DNA from: Microtetraspora glauca
Lineage (GTDB): Bacteria > Actinomycetota > Actinomycetes > Streptosporangiales > Streptosporangiaceae
Assembly (NCBI GenBank): GCA_001570385.1
Contig: BBYL01000022.1
Span: forward strand, 124,001-188,000
DNA length: 64,000 nucleotides
Direction of reading: 5' to 3'
Below are positions 1 to 8,353 of this stretch, one piece after another. The stretch's first letter is position 1; each line of letters begins with the position of its first letter. The notes below the pieces were generated by a model. That model was not told where the DNA came from, searched no databases, and saw only the letters and a program-made list of their open reading frames with translations. Made by a program: the position numbers and the translations under genes.

Positions 1-1410
1 GGCGTGGGAGGCGAGCACCTCTCGCAGCGGGTCGAGCGCGCTCCTGAGGGTGTCCGGTTCGCGGTCCGCCCACTCCACCAGCCCGGCCAGGATCCGTTCG
101 AACTCCTCCGAACCGAGAGGCCACCGGAACGCGCCGATCGCCCGGACCAGTTCCTCGGGCGACGAGAACGGCGGCGGCGGAACCGGGGGCGCGGTGACCA
201 CCAGGACCGGAACGGGCGGCCGGATCGGCGTCACCACGACCTCGCCGTACTCGGCCGCGATCTTCTCGCGCAGCTCGGCGGGAAGCGCCGCTGCCGCCTC
301 GCGCACGGTGGACCGTTCCCGCTCCCCCGCGTGGCCCGCCAGGCCAAGGGCCGTCCGCACCGCACGCTCCTGAAGGGGCAGGACGTCCTGACCGAAGATC
401 GCCGACAGCGCGGCGAGCCCGGACGCGGCCCGGGAGGGCTCCCGGCGTACGGCGTCGCCGATCCAGCCCATGAGCGCGAGGAGGAGCTTCCGCTCGGCCC
501 GGAACGACAACTCCTCCGCGGCTTCGGCGAACATGTCGTCGGACAGGCGGCCTTCCGCCTCCAGCCGCCTGACCTGCGCCAGCGCCGTCTCGGCCACCAC
601 GAGCGGCGCCACCGGGAGCATCCGGACGTAGTCGGTGACCCGCTCCTCCGCCTCGTCGAGGGTGGGATCGAGCCGGTCGTGCAGCTCGGCCAGCGTGGGG
701 AGAGCCGACGGCCCGTCGCTCAGCAGCCGTCCCACCACCCGGTCCAGGATCACCGGCCGGTCGAGGATGCCCGCGTCGACCATCCGGACGATGACATCGA
801 TCTGCGCTCCGAAGAGGGCGGACCCCAGGCCGTCCGCCTCGAACGCGTGCGGCATCAGCCGGGCGAACAGCGGATCGTCGGTGATCCGCTCCAGGTGAGC
901 GGGTTCCAGGCCGTGGGCGGCCGTCCCGAGGGAGCGCAGCCAGCCGAGCATGAAGGCGTCGTTCGCGGGCGGTTCGATCCCGGTCTCGCGGACCAGGCTC
1001 GCCGCGATCCGCCAGTGTGGGATCTCCGCGCCCACCTGGGGTGCCCGCAGCCGATCCACCATCCGGCGGGCGAGGTCCGCGCGCCACGGCTCGGGCCGCT
1101 GCCGCAGCAGCCCGAGGATGCGCCCGGCGTCGGCCACGTGGTCGTCCCGCCAGCCGAAGTCCCGCCGGAACAGCCAGTTCGCCACCGCGGCGGGACCGGG
1201 CAGGCACGCTGCTCCCGCCACCCGCAGGGCCGGGATCTGCCTGCGCCACTCCCACCAGCCCGCGTGCACGCGTTTCTGCTCGGCCAGGTGGCGCGGCAGC
1301 TCGGCCGCCACGGTCTTCCTGCCCGACGCGTCGAGCGCGGTCACGAGCCGGAGGGTTCCGGCGGCGTCCCCCGCCTCGATCCGTCCGGCGACCTCCTGCC
1401 AGGGAGTCAC
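1..1410 (-). CDS. Large DUF6493-like hypothetical protein (3' part outside window)
   Basis: An uninterrupted minus-strand frame of 470 codons runs from a GTG at 1410 to the left edge, so the C-terminus is missing. A GGGGG-type ribosome-binding site lies just upstream of the GTG. The protein is mostly helical and repeat-like, rich in Leu/Ala/Arg, with Trp-rich stretches near residues 40-110 (WWEWRRQ, WLFRRDFGWRDD) and a Pro-rich linker near residue 400 (TAPPVPPPPF). There is no signal peptide or membrane segment. The overall look matches large actinobacterial proteins annotated as DUF6493, which have no firm function. The family name is from memory and uncertain; that the frame is coding is well supported by codon use. 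The Arg/Pro-rich frame on the opposite strand is its shadow. Confidence 0.7.
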   Translation of the reverse strand, partial: MTPWQEVAGRIEAGDAAGTLRLVTALDASGRKTVAAELPRHLAEQKRVHAGWWEWRRQIPALRVAGAACLPGPAAVANWLFRRDFGWRDDHVADAGRILGLLRQRPEPWRADLARRMVDRLRAPQVGAEIPHWRIAASLVRETGIEPPANDAFMLGWLRSLGTAAHGLEPAHLERITDDPLFARLMPHAFEADGLGSALFGAQIDVIVRMVDAGILDRPVILDRVVGRLLSDGPSALPTLAELHDRLDPTLDEAEERVTDYVRMLPVAPLVVAETALAQVRRLEAEGRLSDDMFAEAAEELSFRAERKLLLALMGWIGDAVRREPSRAASGLAALSAIFGQDVLPLQERAVRTALGLAGHAGERERSTVREAAAALPAELREKIAAEYGEVVVTPIRPPVPVLVVTAPPVPPPPFSSPEELVRAIGAFRWPLGSEEFERILAGLVEWADREPDTLRSALDPLREVLASHA

Positions 1411-1604
1411 GCCGTCACCCCCGGCCGGTCCTGGGCCGCCAGCCCCTGTCTCGTCATCGACATGGCCCGGACCATAGTGATCGACTCCGACAATCTCGGG
1501 AGCGCGGACCGGCCGCCCCGGCCCCGCCGTACGGAATCCCGTTTGACGCCCGCCCGCACCGGTGGCCAGGATCTGCGGAGCGGTCGGAGACGAGGAGGAC
1601 GGAC

Positions 1605-2057
1605 ATGCAGGTCAGAGCGGCACGCGCGGACGAGGCCGAGGTGCTGAGCGCGCTGGCGATCCGCTCCAAGGCGTACTGGGGGTACGACGAGGAGTTCATG
1701 GCCGCGTGCCGGGACGAGCTCACCATCTCGGCGTCCCGGGTCGGGACCGTACGCGCCACGGTGGCCGAGCGGGACGGGCGCGTCCTCGGCTTCGGCACGC
1801 TGGAGGGCGAGCCGCCGGAGGGCGCGCTGGGCATGCTCTTCGTCGCCCCGGACACGATCGGGCAGGGCGTCGGCCGCCTCCTGTACGAGCATGCTGTGGC
1901 GACCGCGCGGGACCTCGGCTTCACCCGTCTGACGATCGACGCGGACCCGAACGCCGAGGCGTTCTATCTGGCGATGGGCGCCGTCCGGATCGGCGGCACC
2001 CCGTCCGGCTCCATACCGGGACGCGTCCTGCCGCTGCTGGAGGTCACCCTGGCGTGA
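1605..2057 (+). CDS. GNAT family N-acetyltransferase
   Basis: A 150-aa protein starting at ATG 1605 behind a GAGGAGG ribosome-binding site. It has the GNAT fold order: an N-terminal MQVRAARADEAEVLSAL strand/helix, a central VLGFGTLEG strand, then LGMLFVAPDTIGQGVGRLLY, which carries the acetyl-CoA pyrophosphate-binding Q/GxGxG/A loop. It ends with an AFYLAMGAVRIG segment typical of the last strand/helix. Length is normal for a single-domain GNAT. The family transfers acetyl from acetyl-CoA to an amine; the substrate cannot be read from the sequence. It is divergent from the gene at 1410. Confidence 0.88.
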   Translation: MQVRAARADEAEVLSALAIRSKAYWGYDEEFMAACRDELTISASRVGTVRATVAERDGRVLGFGTLEGEPPEGALGMLFVAPDTIGQGVGRLLYEHAVATARDLGFTRLTIDADPNAEAFYLAMGAVRIGGTPSGSIPGRVLPLLEVTLA

Positions 2058-2070
2058 CCGGCTCGCGGAC

Positions 2071-3099
2071 TCAGTACCCTCCTCCTCCATCGGAGGACCA
2101 GTCACCGCCGCCGTAGTCCCCACCGGAATCCGCGCCATGCCAACCGCCGTTGCCGGAATGGCCGCCGCTCGAATGTCCGCCGCTCGAATGTCCGCCGTCG
2201 GAACCGGAGTGACCGCCACCCGAGTGGCCGCCGGAATCCCTGCTGGTATCCCCGCCGGCGTGCCCGCCGCGCCCGCCACCGGAATCGTCGCCGGACGAGT
2301 CGATGAGGATCCACTCGTGCGGTCGACCGGTGTCGTACCACTCACCGGAGTGCTCGCGGGAATCGGAACCGGAGCGGCGGCGGCCCCGGCCCCCACGCAC
2401 CTTTCGAGGAGCGGGATGGCCGGGCATGTCCAGCCACGTGGCCCACACCTGGAAAGCGACATCACCACAGGCCTGTTCCGCCACGGCACATGCGGCGGTG
2501 TCCCAGCTGATCCGCCTGATCCCTTTGTCCCGCAGGGATCGCAGAGCCGAGGCGAGGTCCCATCCGTTCAGCGGCCGGGGGGACGAGATGGAGGGAGACT
2601 TCGGCAACTGCACACCCAGCGACACATCGTCGCGGTAGACGATCACGGTCTTGGCCTTGACCACATAACGCCAGACCTCGCGCGCCGCCTCCGCCGTGAA
2701 AGCCTCCTCCCTCCTCCGCCGCTCCTCCGCCAGCCGACGCCGGATCTCGTCCTGGACGGGCCGGCACCTCTCGACAGCGGTCGTGATCCGCGCCGCGGCA
2801 CGCTTCCGACGCCGTACGAGCCACACCTTCTCCCCGCCCAGACGGAAAGCGAGCCGACCCAGTGACCGCCTTCTCGCGTTGTACTCGTTCAGGGCCGCGG
2901 CGATCTCCTTCCGGCAGTCCCGCATGGCCGTCCGCCACTCCAGGCGCTCGTTGTCCGTCCCCGGCACCCACTCGATCTGGTCGCCATTGGGGTTGGCGGC
3001 GTCGCTGCTCCCGCTGAAACCGTCGAAGAGGACGAGGGCGTTCCGTTGTACGGGCTCGACGTTCTCAGTGATCGTCTTGACCTTGATCCACCTGATCAC
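2071..3099 (-). CDS. Hypothetical protein with Gly/Ser/His-rich repetitive tail
   Basis: A 342-aa protein from ATG 3099. The first ~230 residues are globular and charged, with a helical Arg/Glu-rich stretch near residues 95-140 (RRRLAEERRRREEAFT). From about residue 255 the sequence becomes low complexity, made of Gly, Ser, Asp and His with repeats of the type GGHSSGGHSSGGHSG, ending DGGGGY. No signal peptide or membrane helix is visible. I do not recognise the family. The His/Asp-rich tail could bind divalent metal or be an unstructured linker; both are inference. The gene lies downstream of the CAP-protein gene in the same direction, but the perfect hairpin at 3249-3283 probably separates their transcripts. 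Confidence 0.7.
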   Translation of the reverse strand: MIRWIKVKTITENVEPVQRNALVLFDGFSGSSDAANPNGDQIEWVPGTDNERLEWRTAMRDCRKEIAAALNEYNARRRSLGRLAFRLGGEKVWLVRRRKRAAARITTAVERCRPVQDEIRRRLAEERRRREEAFTAEAAREVWRYVVKAKTVIVYRDDVSLGVQLPKSPSISSPRPLNGWDLASALRSLRDKGIRRISWDTAACAVAEQACGDVAFQVWATWLDMPGHPAPRKVRGGRGRRRSGSDSREHSGEWYDTGRPHEWILIDSSGDDSGGGRGGHAGGDTSRDSGGHSGGGHSGSDGGHSSGGHSSGGHSGNGGWHGADSGGDYGGGDWSSDGGGGY

Positions 3100-3248
3100 G
3101 GCGACCTCCTTCTCGTACGCGCGTCAACCGCCTCGCGCCGTACGACGATCATCAGGCCGCCTTCGTTCATGGGCGAGCATTCGACCTGATTTCTCCCTGG
3201 ATAAGACGACCCGGGATCGCTGCTGGAGTTCGCTGCGCTGACGAAACC

Positions 3249-3283
3249 GGACCGGGGCGGCCGCCATCCGGCCGCCCCGGTCC
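3249..3283 (-). terminator. Perfect 15-bp stem-loop, probable terminator
   Basis: Two 15-bp arms (3249-3263 and 3269-3283) are exact reverse complements around a 5-nt loop, with almost all G-C pairs. It sits 25 bp past the stop of the CAP-domain gene on the minus strand and about 150 bp before the next minus-strand gene. There is no U-tract, which is common for actinobacterial terminators. Confidence 0.7.
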
Positions 3284-3307
3284 CGGGTGCCATGGCGACG
3301 ACGGGCG

Positions 3308-4075
3308 TCAGCCACAGCGCCCGAACATCTGCACGTACGTCACGGCCGGGGTGACGGACCCGGCGGCCGGATCCGCGCTCCCCCACGCCGCCTTGGCGTA
3401 CATCTCGGTGAAAGCCGGGTTGAGGATGGCGTCGCGGTGCGGCTTGCTGTTCATCCACCACGTGACGGCCGCCCGCGGCGTGACAGAGGAGCGTCCCCAC
3501 CCGGCGTACGTGTTCTCGGCGACGGCGAACGAGGTGCAGCGTCGGCCGTAGCCCACCGCCTGGGCCCGGCTCAGCGGGGTGGATCCGGTCTGCGGGTTGA
3601 TGTGCGGGTCGCACTTACTGGGGTCGCCCTTCACGGGGCGGCAGTTCTTACCCGGCTCCACGTTCCCCCACCAGCGCAGGTTGACGGCGTCGGCGACGTG
3701 CCTGGCCGCGGCGGCGCCGAGCGTGAGAGACCCTTTGCCCAGCCCGATGTACCGCTTCAGCGGTTGCATGCCGGTCCGTTCGGCGTTGACGAGGCACAGG
3801 ACCGCCATCTCGATGGTGGTCGTCTGCGCCCTGAAGTCGTAACGCCCCCGGCTGGTGTCGGGGAACGCGGACTGGGGCCGGTAGACCATGTCGATGTTCG
3901 CGCAGGTTCCGGCGCCTTTCAGCGGCGCGGCGGCTACCGGCTGTGCCGACAGAACGGCGCCGGTCAGGCTCAGCACCAGGGCGCCGGTCACGGCGACGGC
4001 AGCCTGCCGTCGCCGTGACACAGGGCTGCCGGGCACGGGTCGCTGCTCGCGGGAGAGCTGTAAGAGGCTGCTCAT
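3308..4075 (-). CDS. Secreted CAP (SCP/PR-1) domain protein
   Basis: A 255-aa protein from ATG 4075. Residues 1-50 form a Sec signal: basic RRRQ, then a hydrophobic run AVAVTGALVLSLTGAVLSA and a likely cut after QPVAAA. The mature part has CAP-family features: LVNAERTGMQPLKR (helix 1), ARHVADAVNLRWWG, the ENTYAGWG motif and WWMNSKPHRDAILNPAFTEM with the conserved His, ending in YVQMFGRCG. Several cysteines (CANID, CLVNAER, CRPV, SKCD, RRC, GRC) suggest disulfides. CAP proteins are extracellular with varied roles; none can be assigned here. Confidence 0.88.
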   Translation of the reverse strand: MSSLLQLSREQRPVPGSPVSRRRQAAVAVTGALVLSLTGAVLSAQPVAAAPLKGAGTCANIDMVYRPQSAFPDTSRGRYDFRAQTTTIEMAVLCLVNAERTGMQPLKRYIGLGKGSLTLGAAAARHVADAVNLRWWGNVEPGKNCRPVKGDPSKCDPHINPQTGSTPLSRAQAVGYGRRCTSFAVAENTYAGWGRSSVTPRAAVTWWMNSKPHRDAILNPAFTEMYAKAAWGSADPAAGSVTPAVTYVQMFGRCG

Positions 4076-4343
4076 GGGGGGGCTCCTCGGCGTCGGGGTG
4101 TCCCTTGAGTGATAAGCCAGCCGCCTTTCAGATGCCTTGCAGGCGCCCCTGTAGCCCCCTTCAGCACGGTGTACGGCAAGCTCGGGCGGTCGGCATCGGA
4201 CCCGAGGCATCCGGCTGCCATCTCATCGTGTCGAGGCATCGATCGCAGGGACGGCAGTCTGCCGGAAGCACACGATCATCTGGACTTCACGGTACAGATG
4301 AGTAATGTCGCGACAGGAGCCGATGAAGCCTCGGGAGACGACC

Positions 4344-4833
4344 ATGCATGTCGCGATCATCGGAGGCGGCCTCGCGGGACCGTGCCTGGCCCACGGGCTG
4401 CGGCGGGCCGGATTCCAGGTGACGTTGTACGAGCGCGATTCAGCGCCGACCAGAGGACAGGGCTACCGCATCCACATCGCGCCGGAGGGCAACCGTGCCC
4501 TCCACGACTGCCTGCCCGAGCACCTTCACCGCCTGGTGCTGGCCACCACCGGGGTGTCCGGCTCGGCCTGGAGTTCACCGACACCCGCGACTACGTGATG
4601 CGGTGCTCGGCACGCCCGACGACGTGTCGGGGCTGGACGGCTCCGGACTGCGAGACGCCGTCCTGGAACGCGTCGCCGATTGGCATCCCCGACTCAGCCG
4701 CCGGCTCACCGATGCCCGCGACCGCGGGCTCCCGCTGGTTGAGGCCGTACACGCCTATGAGGCGGAGATGCTCCGATACAACTTCGCGGCTGTGGCCGCC
4801 GCGGCCAAGCAGGCCGGCCTGACGACGACCTAG
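4344..4833 (+). pseudogene. Broken FAD-dependent monooxygenase
   Basis: From ATG 4344 the frame encodes a typical Rossmann FAD-binding N-terminus (MHVAIIGGGLAGPCLAHGLR, then YERDSAPTRGQGYRIHI), but it stops at 4598. A second frame (about 4600-4833) continues with a monooxygenase-like C-terminal helix (LVEAVHAYEAEMLRYNFAAV). The middle of the protein, including the usual DG and GDAAH motifs, is missing. Family members run near 400 aa; here under 165 codons remain. An internal deletion plus frameshift explains this. Codon bias is still intact, so the damage looks fairly recent. Confidence 0.85.
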
Positions 4834-5013
4834 GAGGTGACGCGGGCAAGCGAGATCATGACAGACGAGCGACCGGCGTGGTCCGACCAGGGTCCGCTGG
4901 AGCGCAAGAAAGCCACCGGCTGCCCCGCTCCTCATCATCTACCGCCCCGCTCCTCATCACCGGCTTCGCCGCCAAGACCGGACTGAGTTTCCAACCCCCG
5001 TCGTTATACCTCT

Positions 5014-6204
5014 CTACGTGCAGGTCTTCGTTTCCGGAGAGCAGAACCCGACCTCGGGGTAGCGCGCCGACGGTCTGCGCAGCAGGGGCTGTGGCTTACC
5101 GCGCAGGTGCAGGTCGAAGAAGGCTCGGACGTACCTGCGGGTGATGTCCACGGAGCGGCTTCCAGAGAGCTCACTGCCGAGGTCGACGCCGATCTGCTGG
5201 GCCAGCAGGTCGTAGTCGCTGAAGGACGAGTGCACCGCTCCGTCCACCACGAGCCAGCGCTTCCACCCGGTCAGGTGTTCCCAGTCGCGGTCCCATGTGG
5301 CGTCCTGGCCGCCCGGGCTGTGCAGCGACTGGCCCAGGAACAGGAACGGGCGCGCCACCCCGCTCGCGGGGATCGGGGCGAACATGAAGCCGTCCATGTT
5401 GATTCCGGCGCGTACTCGTGAGTCCTTCAGCATCGTCTCGGCGGCGCTCGCGCCTCCGAGGGACGCGCCCGCCATCGCGATCCGGGACGGGTCGATCAGC
5501 GAAGCGCCCTTCCACTTGGGGTGTGGACCGGTCAGCTGATCGATCACGAAGGAGACATCGACCGCCCGGTTCTGCACCGCCTTCTTACCGAAGTCGTCGA
5601 CATCGAGTTCGCATGCGGCGCAGGTGGCCAGCCGACCGTCCGGGAACGTGGTGGCGAAGGTCTCGTACGTGTGGTCGATGCCGGCCACCACGTAGCCTCT
5701 GCTCGCCAGTTCCTCGGCCAGGGCGGTGAGTGAGCTTCGGGGGTCGGTGAAGCCGGGAGAGAGCACGACAAGGGGCAGAGTGTGTCCACGTCCCGCCGGT
5801 TCGGCGCCGCTGAACGCGTTGGTCCGCGTTCTGCTCAGCACGTCGGACGGCACGCCCGTCACCCCTTTGCCCTTCAGGATGAGCTCCGACTCCTTGGGCG
5901 TCGCGTAGGGCGCACGCCGTCCGTTCCGGGACTTCGCCGGATACCAGAGGGAGACCATGAGCTCCCTCGTCTTGGCCTCGGGGACCCAGGGGTCAGGGCG
6001 CGAGGTGTCCTCCAGACGCAGGGACGTTGTGCCGACCGGATGGGGACCGGCCGGCTCGGGCAGATACGGCGTGCTGCTCGACGTGGCCGAAGGGCCGACG
6101 GAGGCGTGTGCGGAAGAGGCGGACGCCCAGGAGGCGGGGACCGTCAGGGTGAGCAGTCCTGCGAGAGCGGCCAGGCCGGCCCGCAGGATCGGAGTCCGGA
6201 GCAT
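5014..6204 (-). CDS. Secreted alpha/beta hydrolase, PAF-acetylhydrolase type
   Basis: A 396-aa protein from ATG 6204, chosen because AGGGG lies 8 nt upstream and the signal peptide (MLRTPILRAGLAALAGLL) begins there; longer upstream starts would bury it. Family features: a strand MVSLWYPA, LPLVVLSPGF, the nucleophile elbow AGASLGG (Ser about 248), a following NMDGFM acid region and a C-terminal VVDGAVHSSFSDYD His. Platelet-activating-factor acetylhydrolase-type enzymes cleave short acyl esters; the substrate here is unknown. Two Cys pairs (CAAC; the C-terminal CSPETKTC) fit an exported protein. A perfect inverted repeat lies upstream (6312-6352). Confidence 0.88.
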   Translation of the reverse strand: MLRTPILRAGLAALAGLLTLTVPASWASASSAHASVGPSATSSSTPYLPEPAGPHPVGTTSLRLEDTSRPDPWVPEAKTRELMVSLWYPAKSRNGRRAPYATPKESELILKGKGVTGVPSDVLSRTRTNAFSGAEPAGRGHTLPLVVLSPGFTDPRSSLTALAEELASRGYVVAGIDHTYETFATTFPDGRLATCAACELDVDDFGKKAVQNRAVDVSFVIDQLTGPHPKWKGASLIDPSRIAMAGASLGGASAAETMLKDSRVRAGINMDGFMFAPIPASGVARPFLFLGQSLHSPGGQDATWDRDWEHLTGWKRWLVVDGAVHSSFSDYDLLAQQIGVDLGSELSGSRSVDITRRYVRAFFDLHLRGKPQPLLRRPSARYPEVGFCSPETKTCT

Positions 6205-6311
6205 CGGCTTTCCCCTGCTCGGATGACGGTCGGTCAGAGCTTTCAGCCCCGCATGCGGATCTTTGTATGGCATGGCTTGATCCTGCGAGGCCCCGGCCTG
6301 GCGCGGTATCA

Positions 6312-6352
6312 GCCGAAAGTGCGGTCGGCGCCGTTTGAGTAGCACTTTCGGC
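6312..6352. promoter_or_regulatory. 11-bp perfect inverted repeat upstream of hydrolase gene
   Basis: GCCGAAAGTGC at 6312-6322 is repeated in exact reverse complement at 6342-6352. The arm starts are 30 bp apart, about three helical turns. It lies 108-148 bp before the hydrolase start at 6204 and beyond the 3' end of the gene at 6466. It could be a pair of operator half-sites or an RNA hairpin; the sequence alone does not decide. Confidence 0.45.
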
Positions 6353-6465
6353 CGGTTCGGGGCGCCGACAGCGCGGCGCGTTCGGGCCCACGGTGCCGGC
6401 GGACGGGAAGTGCGGGGCTCCGCACACAGGCCGGGGCTCCGTGCACGGACCGGCTCTCCCCGGCG

Positions 6466-6933
6466 TCAGCCGACCGAGAGCACCGCGACGACGATCAGCA
6501 CCAGCAGGAGCGCCAACACGCCGCCCGCGAACGCCAGGGACGTGATCGCGCAGCCCTTTCCGTTCCACGGCTGGGGCGCGGGGCCGAGGGCGCCTCTGGA
6601 GTAGGTCCACATGGGGGCGCGGTATTCGAGTTCGAGCGCCATCCCCGGCTGGAGCCAGATCGTCAGATCCGCCGGACCGATCTGTGCGGGGAGGAGATAG
6701 GGCAGGTGGACGTGGAGATGGTACTGGCCGGGAGGAAGCGGGATCACGTTGCGTCCCCACCGGCCCAGCGCCTGATGGCCGTTGAGGACGATCTTCGGCG
6801 TGATCATGGCCAGCATGAAGCTCAGCCAGTGCCGCTTCACATCGAGGACGAGATGCGCCTGTGCCCCCGGAGGAGCGGGTGGGGGCGGCTGGTTCCAGGG
6901 GGTGGGTGGCACCGGCGGATGCATGGCGGTCAT
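6466..6933 (-). CDS. Hypothetical C-terminally membrane-anchored protein
   Basis: A 155-aa protein from ATG 6933 (AGGA about 10 nt upstream); an ATG at 6972 is an alternative. The N-terminus is Pro-rich (PPVPPTPWNQPPPPAPPG). The middle is soluble, predicted beta-rich, with VIPLPPGQYHLHVHLPYLL and LTIWLQPGMALELEYRAP. The last 30 residues form one strong transmembrane helix (FAGGVLALLLVLIVVAVLSV). This looks like a small tail-anchored sensor or scaffold, but I do not recognise a family. It is the last gene before the left copy of the tRNA-associated repeat. Confidence 0.7.
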   Translation of the reverse strand: MTAMHPPVPPTPWNQPPPPAPPGAQAHLVLDVKRHWLSFMLAMITPKIVLNGHQALGRWGRNVIPLPPGQYHLHVHLPYLLPAQIGPADLTIWLQPGMALELEYRAPMWTYSRGALGPAPQPWNGKGCAITSLAFAGGVLALLLVLIVVAVLSVG

Positions 6934-7139
6934 GCTACTGCGGTCCTGATTTTTCGGGATCTGTTCGGGCATCGCCTGACGCCGGCCGAGCCGGCACACG
7001 GTCGAAATTCGTGGCCGGTCATGTACCGCGAATGGTGTGACGATCATGCTACGACCAGGATTTCGACCGGCGAGCAAACGACGAACGACCATCGTGATCA
7101 GCGCCGGGCGCGGGGCACCGCTGAGGCGATCACCAAATG

Positions 7140-7177
7140 AAGAAAGCCCAGGTCAGTGACACCGACCTGGGCTTCTT
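7140..7177 (-). terminator. Hairpin downstream of tRNA-Lys fragment
   Basis: Arms 7140-7154 and 7164-7177 pair (AAGCCCAGGTC with GACCTGGGCTT plus flanking A/T pairs, one bulged A) around a 9-nt loop. Read on the minus strand it follows the tRNA 3' fragment, exactly as the equivalent hairpin follows the intact tRNA at 38318. Confidence 0.7.
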
Positions 7178-7182
7178 GCTGG

Positions 7183-7229
7183 TGCGCCGTCAGGGACTCG
7201 AACCCCGGACCCGCTGATTAAGAGTCAGC
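7183..7229 (-). pseudogene. tRNA-Lys 3' fragment
   Basis: Forty-seven nucleotides match the 3' end (discriminator base, acceptor 3' strand, T arm, variable loop, 3' part of the anticodon arm) of the intact tRNA-Lys at 38318-38391, with one change. The 5' half (acceptor 5' strand, D arm) is absent, so no tRNA can be made. The fragment marks the edge of a recombination event. Confidence 0.85.
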
Positions 7230-7438
7230 GGTTCGCCCTGTCAGCCTGTGCCGGCCACCGCCACGCCGCGCCGATTGACGCCGGCCTGTACGGTCGTCGC
7301 CCGGTTTGAATGCCGCTTGATGTCGGGCGCTGACACCCCGTTCCACCGCATCCGAGCAACCGCCGAGCAACCACCCATTCCGCCGCGCGTGGAGTTCCCG
7401 CATTCTCCAGAAACCGCTCACGGGGCCAGACAGCGGCC

Positions 7439-8347
7439 CTAACCCGCGCTACGGAATCGCTCGTACCGCTCTTCGACCAGCTCCGGGGCGGGCCTGTCCG
7501 CTCGGCACCGCGGGAGCACAAGGGGGACGTTGTTCATCTCCTGCAGCCCGTGTTTGAGCATCGGCCCGTCGATCTCCTGCAGGATGTCGGCCCGTACCTC
7601 GATGGTGTAGCCGGGGCGGATGCCGAGGATGTTCTGATCGTAGGCGGCATGGTGGATCTTGCACAGAGCCAGGCCGTTGGAGATCGCGGGGACACCACGG
7701 ACATCGCGGTCGGGGATGATGTGCGCGGCATCCAGCAGGGAACGGTGGCGAAGGCGGCACATCGCACAGCTGGTCTCGTACGCCTGGATCACCCGCTGCC
7801 GGAAGACCGGCTGGTGGAGCCGCTGCCGGGTGATCCGTTCGGAATAACGGCGCTCGATCAAGCTCACCGGACCGTCCACGGACAGGTGCCGCTGGGCCTC
7901 ATCCAGCGCGACCGCGACCCGGGACTGCCTCTCGTCGACGGCGACGATCCAGACTGGGAAGAACGGCAGATACAGGCCCTGCTGAACGCCGAAGAACCAC
8001 ATCAGGGGCACACCGAGTTCGTGGGCGCGCCGCAGGCCCACGTTCGTGTAGTGCCCGGGGTTGCCCTGGAACTTGTAGCGCAGCAGCCCGTCCTCGCCGA
8101 CCGCGTCCTCATACGGAGCTCGAGCCCCGTCGGAGGTGTAGGTCGTCAGAATCGACAGCGCGGCGGTGAGCCCCTGCGGCTTGCGGATGCCGAGCTGGTT
8201 GTCTATGAGCGGAAAGGTCCGGCCCTCGAACTGGAAGCCCAGCAACTCGTCCCGGCGGACCACCGGATCCTCCGGCGTACACCGCTGCCGCAGCCAGGCC
8301 ATCGATGCGGCGCGGATACGGCTGTCCAGGTCATCGCCCAACGGCAT
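7439..8347 (-). CDS. HNH endonuclease, restriction-like
   Basis: About 302 aa from ATG 8347 (a GTG at 8353 is also possible; neither has a clear ribosome-binding site). The C-terminal third carries a full HNH nuclease: a CxxC zinc pair at residues 194/197 (CAMC), DAAHIIP with the catalytic His, SNGLALC with Asn and KIHHAAYD with the last His. The N-terminal two thirds contain GIRKPQG, a segment PLMWFFGVQQGLYLPFFPVW and VALDEAQRHLS. This arrangement (reader-like domain followed by HNH) is typical of restriction enzymes that recognise modified DNA, but the specificity is not readable and the N-domain assignment is inference. It is divergent from the helicase/Wadjet array and adjacent to the left att-like repeat. 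Confidence 0.85.
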   Translation of the reverse strand: MPLGDDLDSRIRAASMAWLRQRCTPEDPVVRRDELLGFQFEGRTFPLIDNQLGIRKPQGLTAALSILTTYTSDGARAPYEDAVGEDGLLRYKFQGNPGHYTNVGLRRAHELGVPLMWFFGVQQGLYLPFFPVWIVAVDERQSRVAVALDEAQRHLSVDGPVSLIERRYSERITRQRLHQPVFRQRVIQAYETSCAMCRLRHRSLLDAAHIIPDRDVRGVPAISNGLALCKIHHAAYDQNILGIRPGYTIEVRADILQEIDGPMLKHGLQEMNNVPLVLPRCRADRPAPELVEERYERFRSAG

Positions 8348-8353
8348 GATCAC

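Larger units (their letters stand above)
7042..7229. repeat. Left copy of 188-bp direct repeat (attL-like)
   Basis: This stretch aligns without gaps to 38177-38364. I count about 154 of 188 identical positions. The last 47 nt are the 3' end of tRNA-Lys (46/47 identical) and the 38 nt before hold the same terminator hairpin; the region around 7090-7130 is the most diverged. Identity stops abruptly in the anticodon stem (after GAGTCAGC). Cores starting near the anticodon loop and covering the tRNA 3' end are the usual attachment sites of actinomycete integrative elements, so this reads as the far end of an inserted element. Confidence 0.8.

Noticed and set aside
4..1647. Long plus-strand open frame of 547 codons, Arg/Pro-rich
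   Set aside because: Its composition is that of an antisense shadow; the minus strand over the same stretch has a sensible protein with actinobacterial codon use.
4923..4959. 15-bp direct repeat CCCCGCTCCTCATCA, 22 bp apart
   Set aside because: Short, in an empty region behind a pseudogene, no link to a promoter; likely slippage debris.
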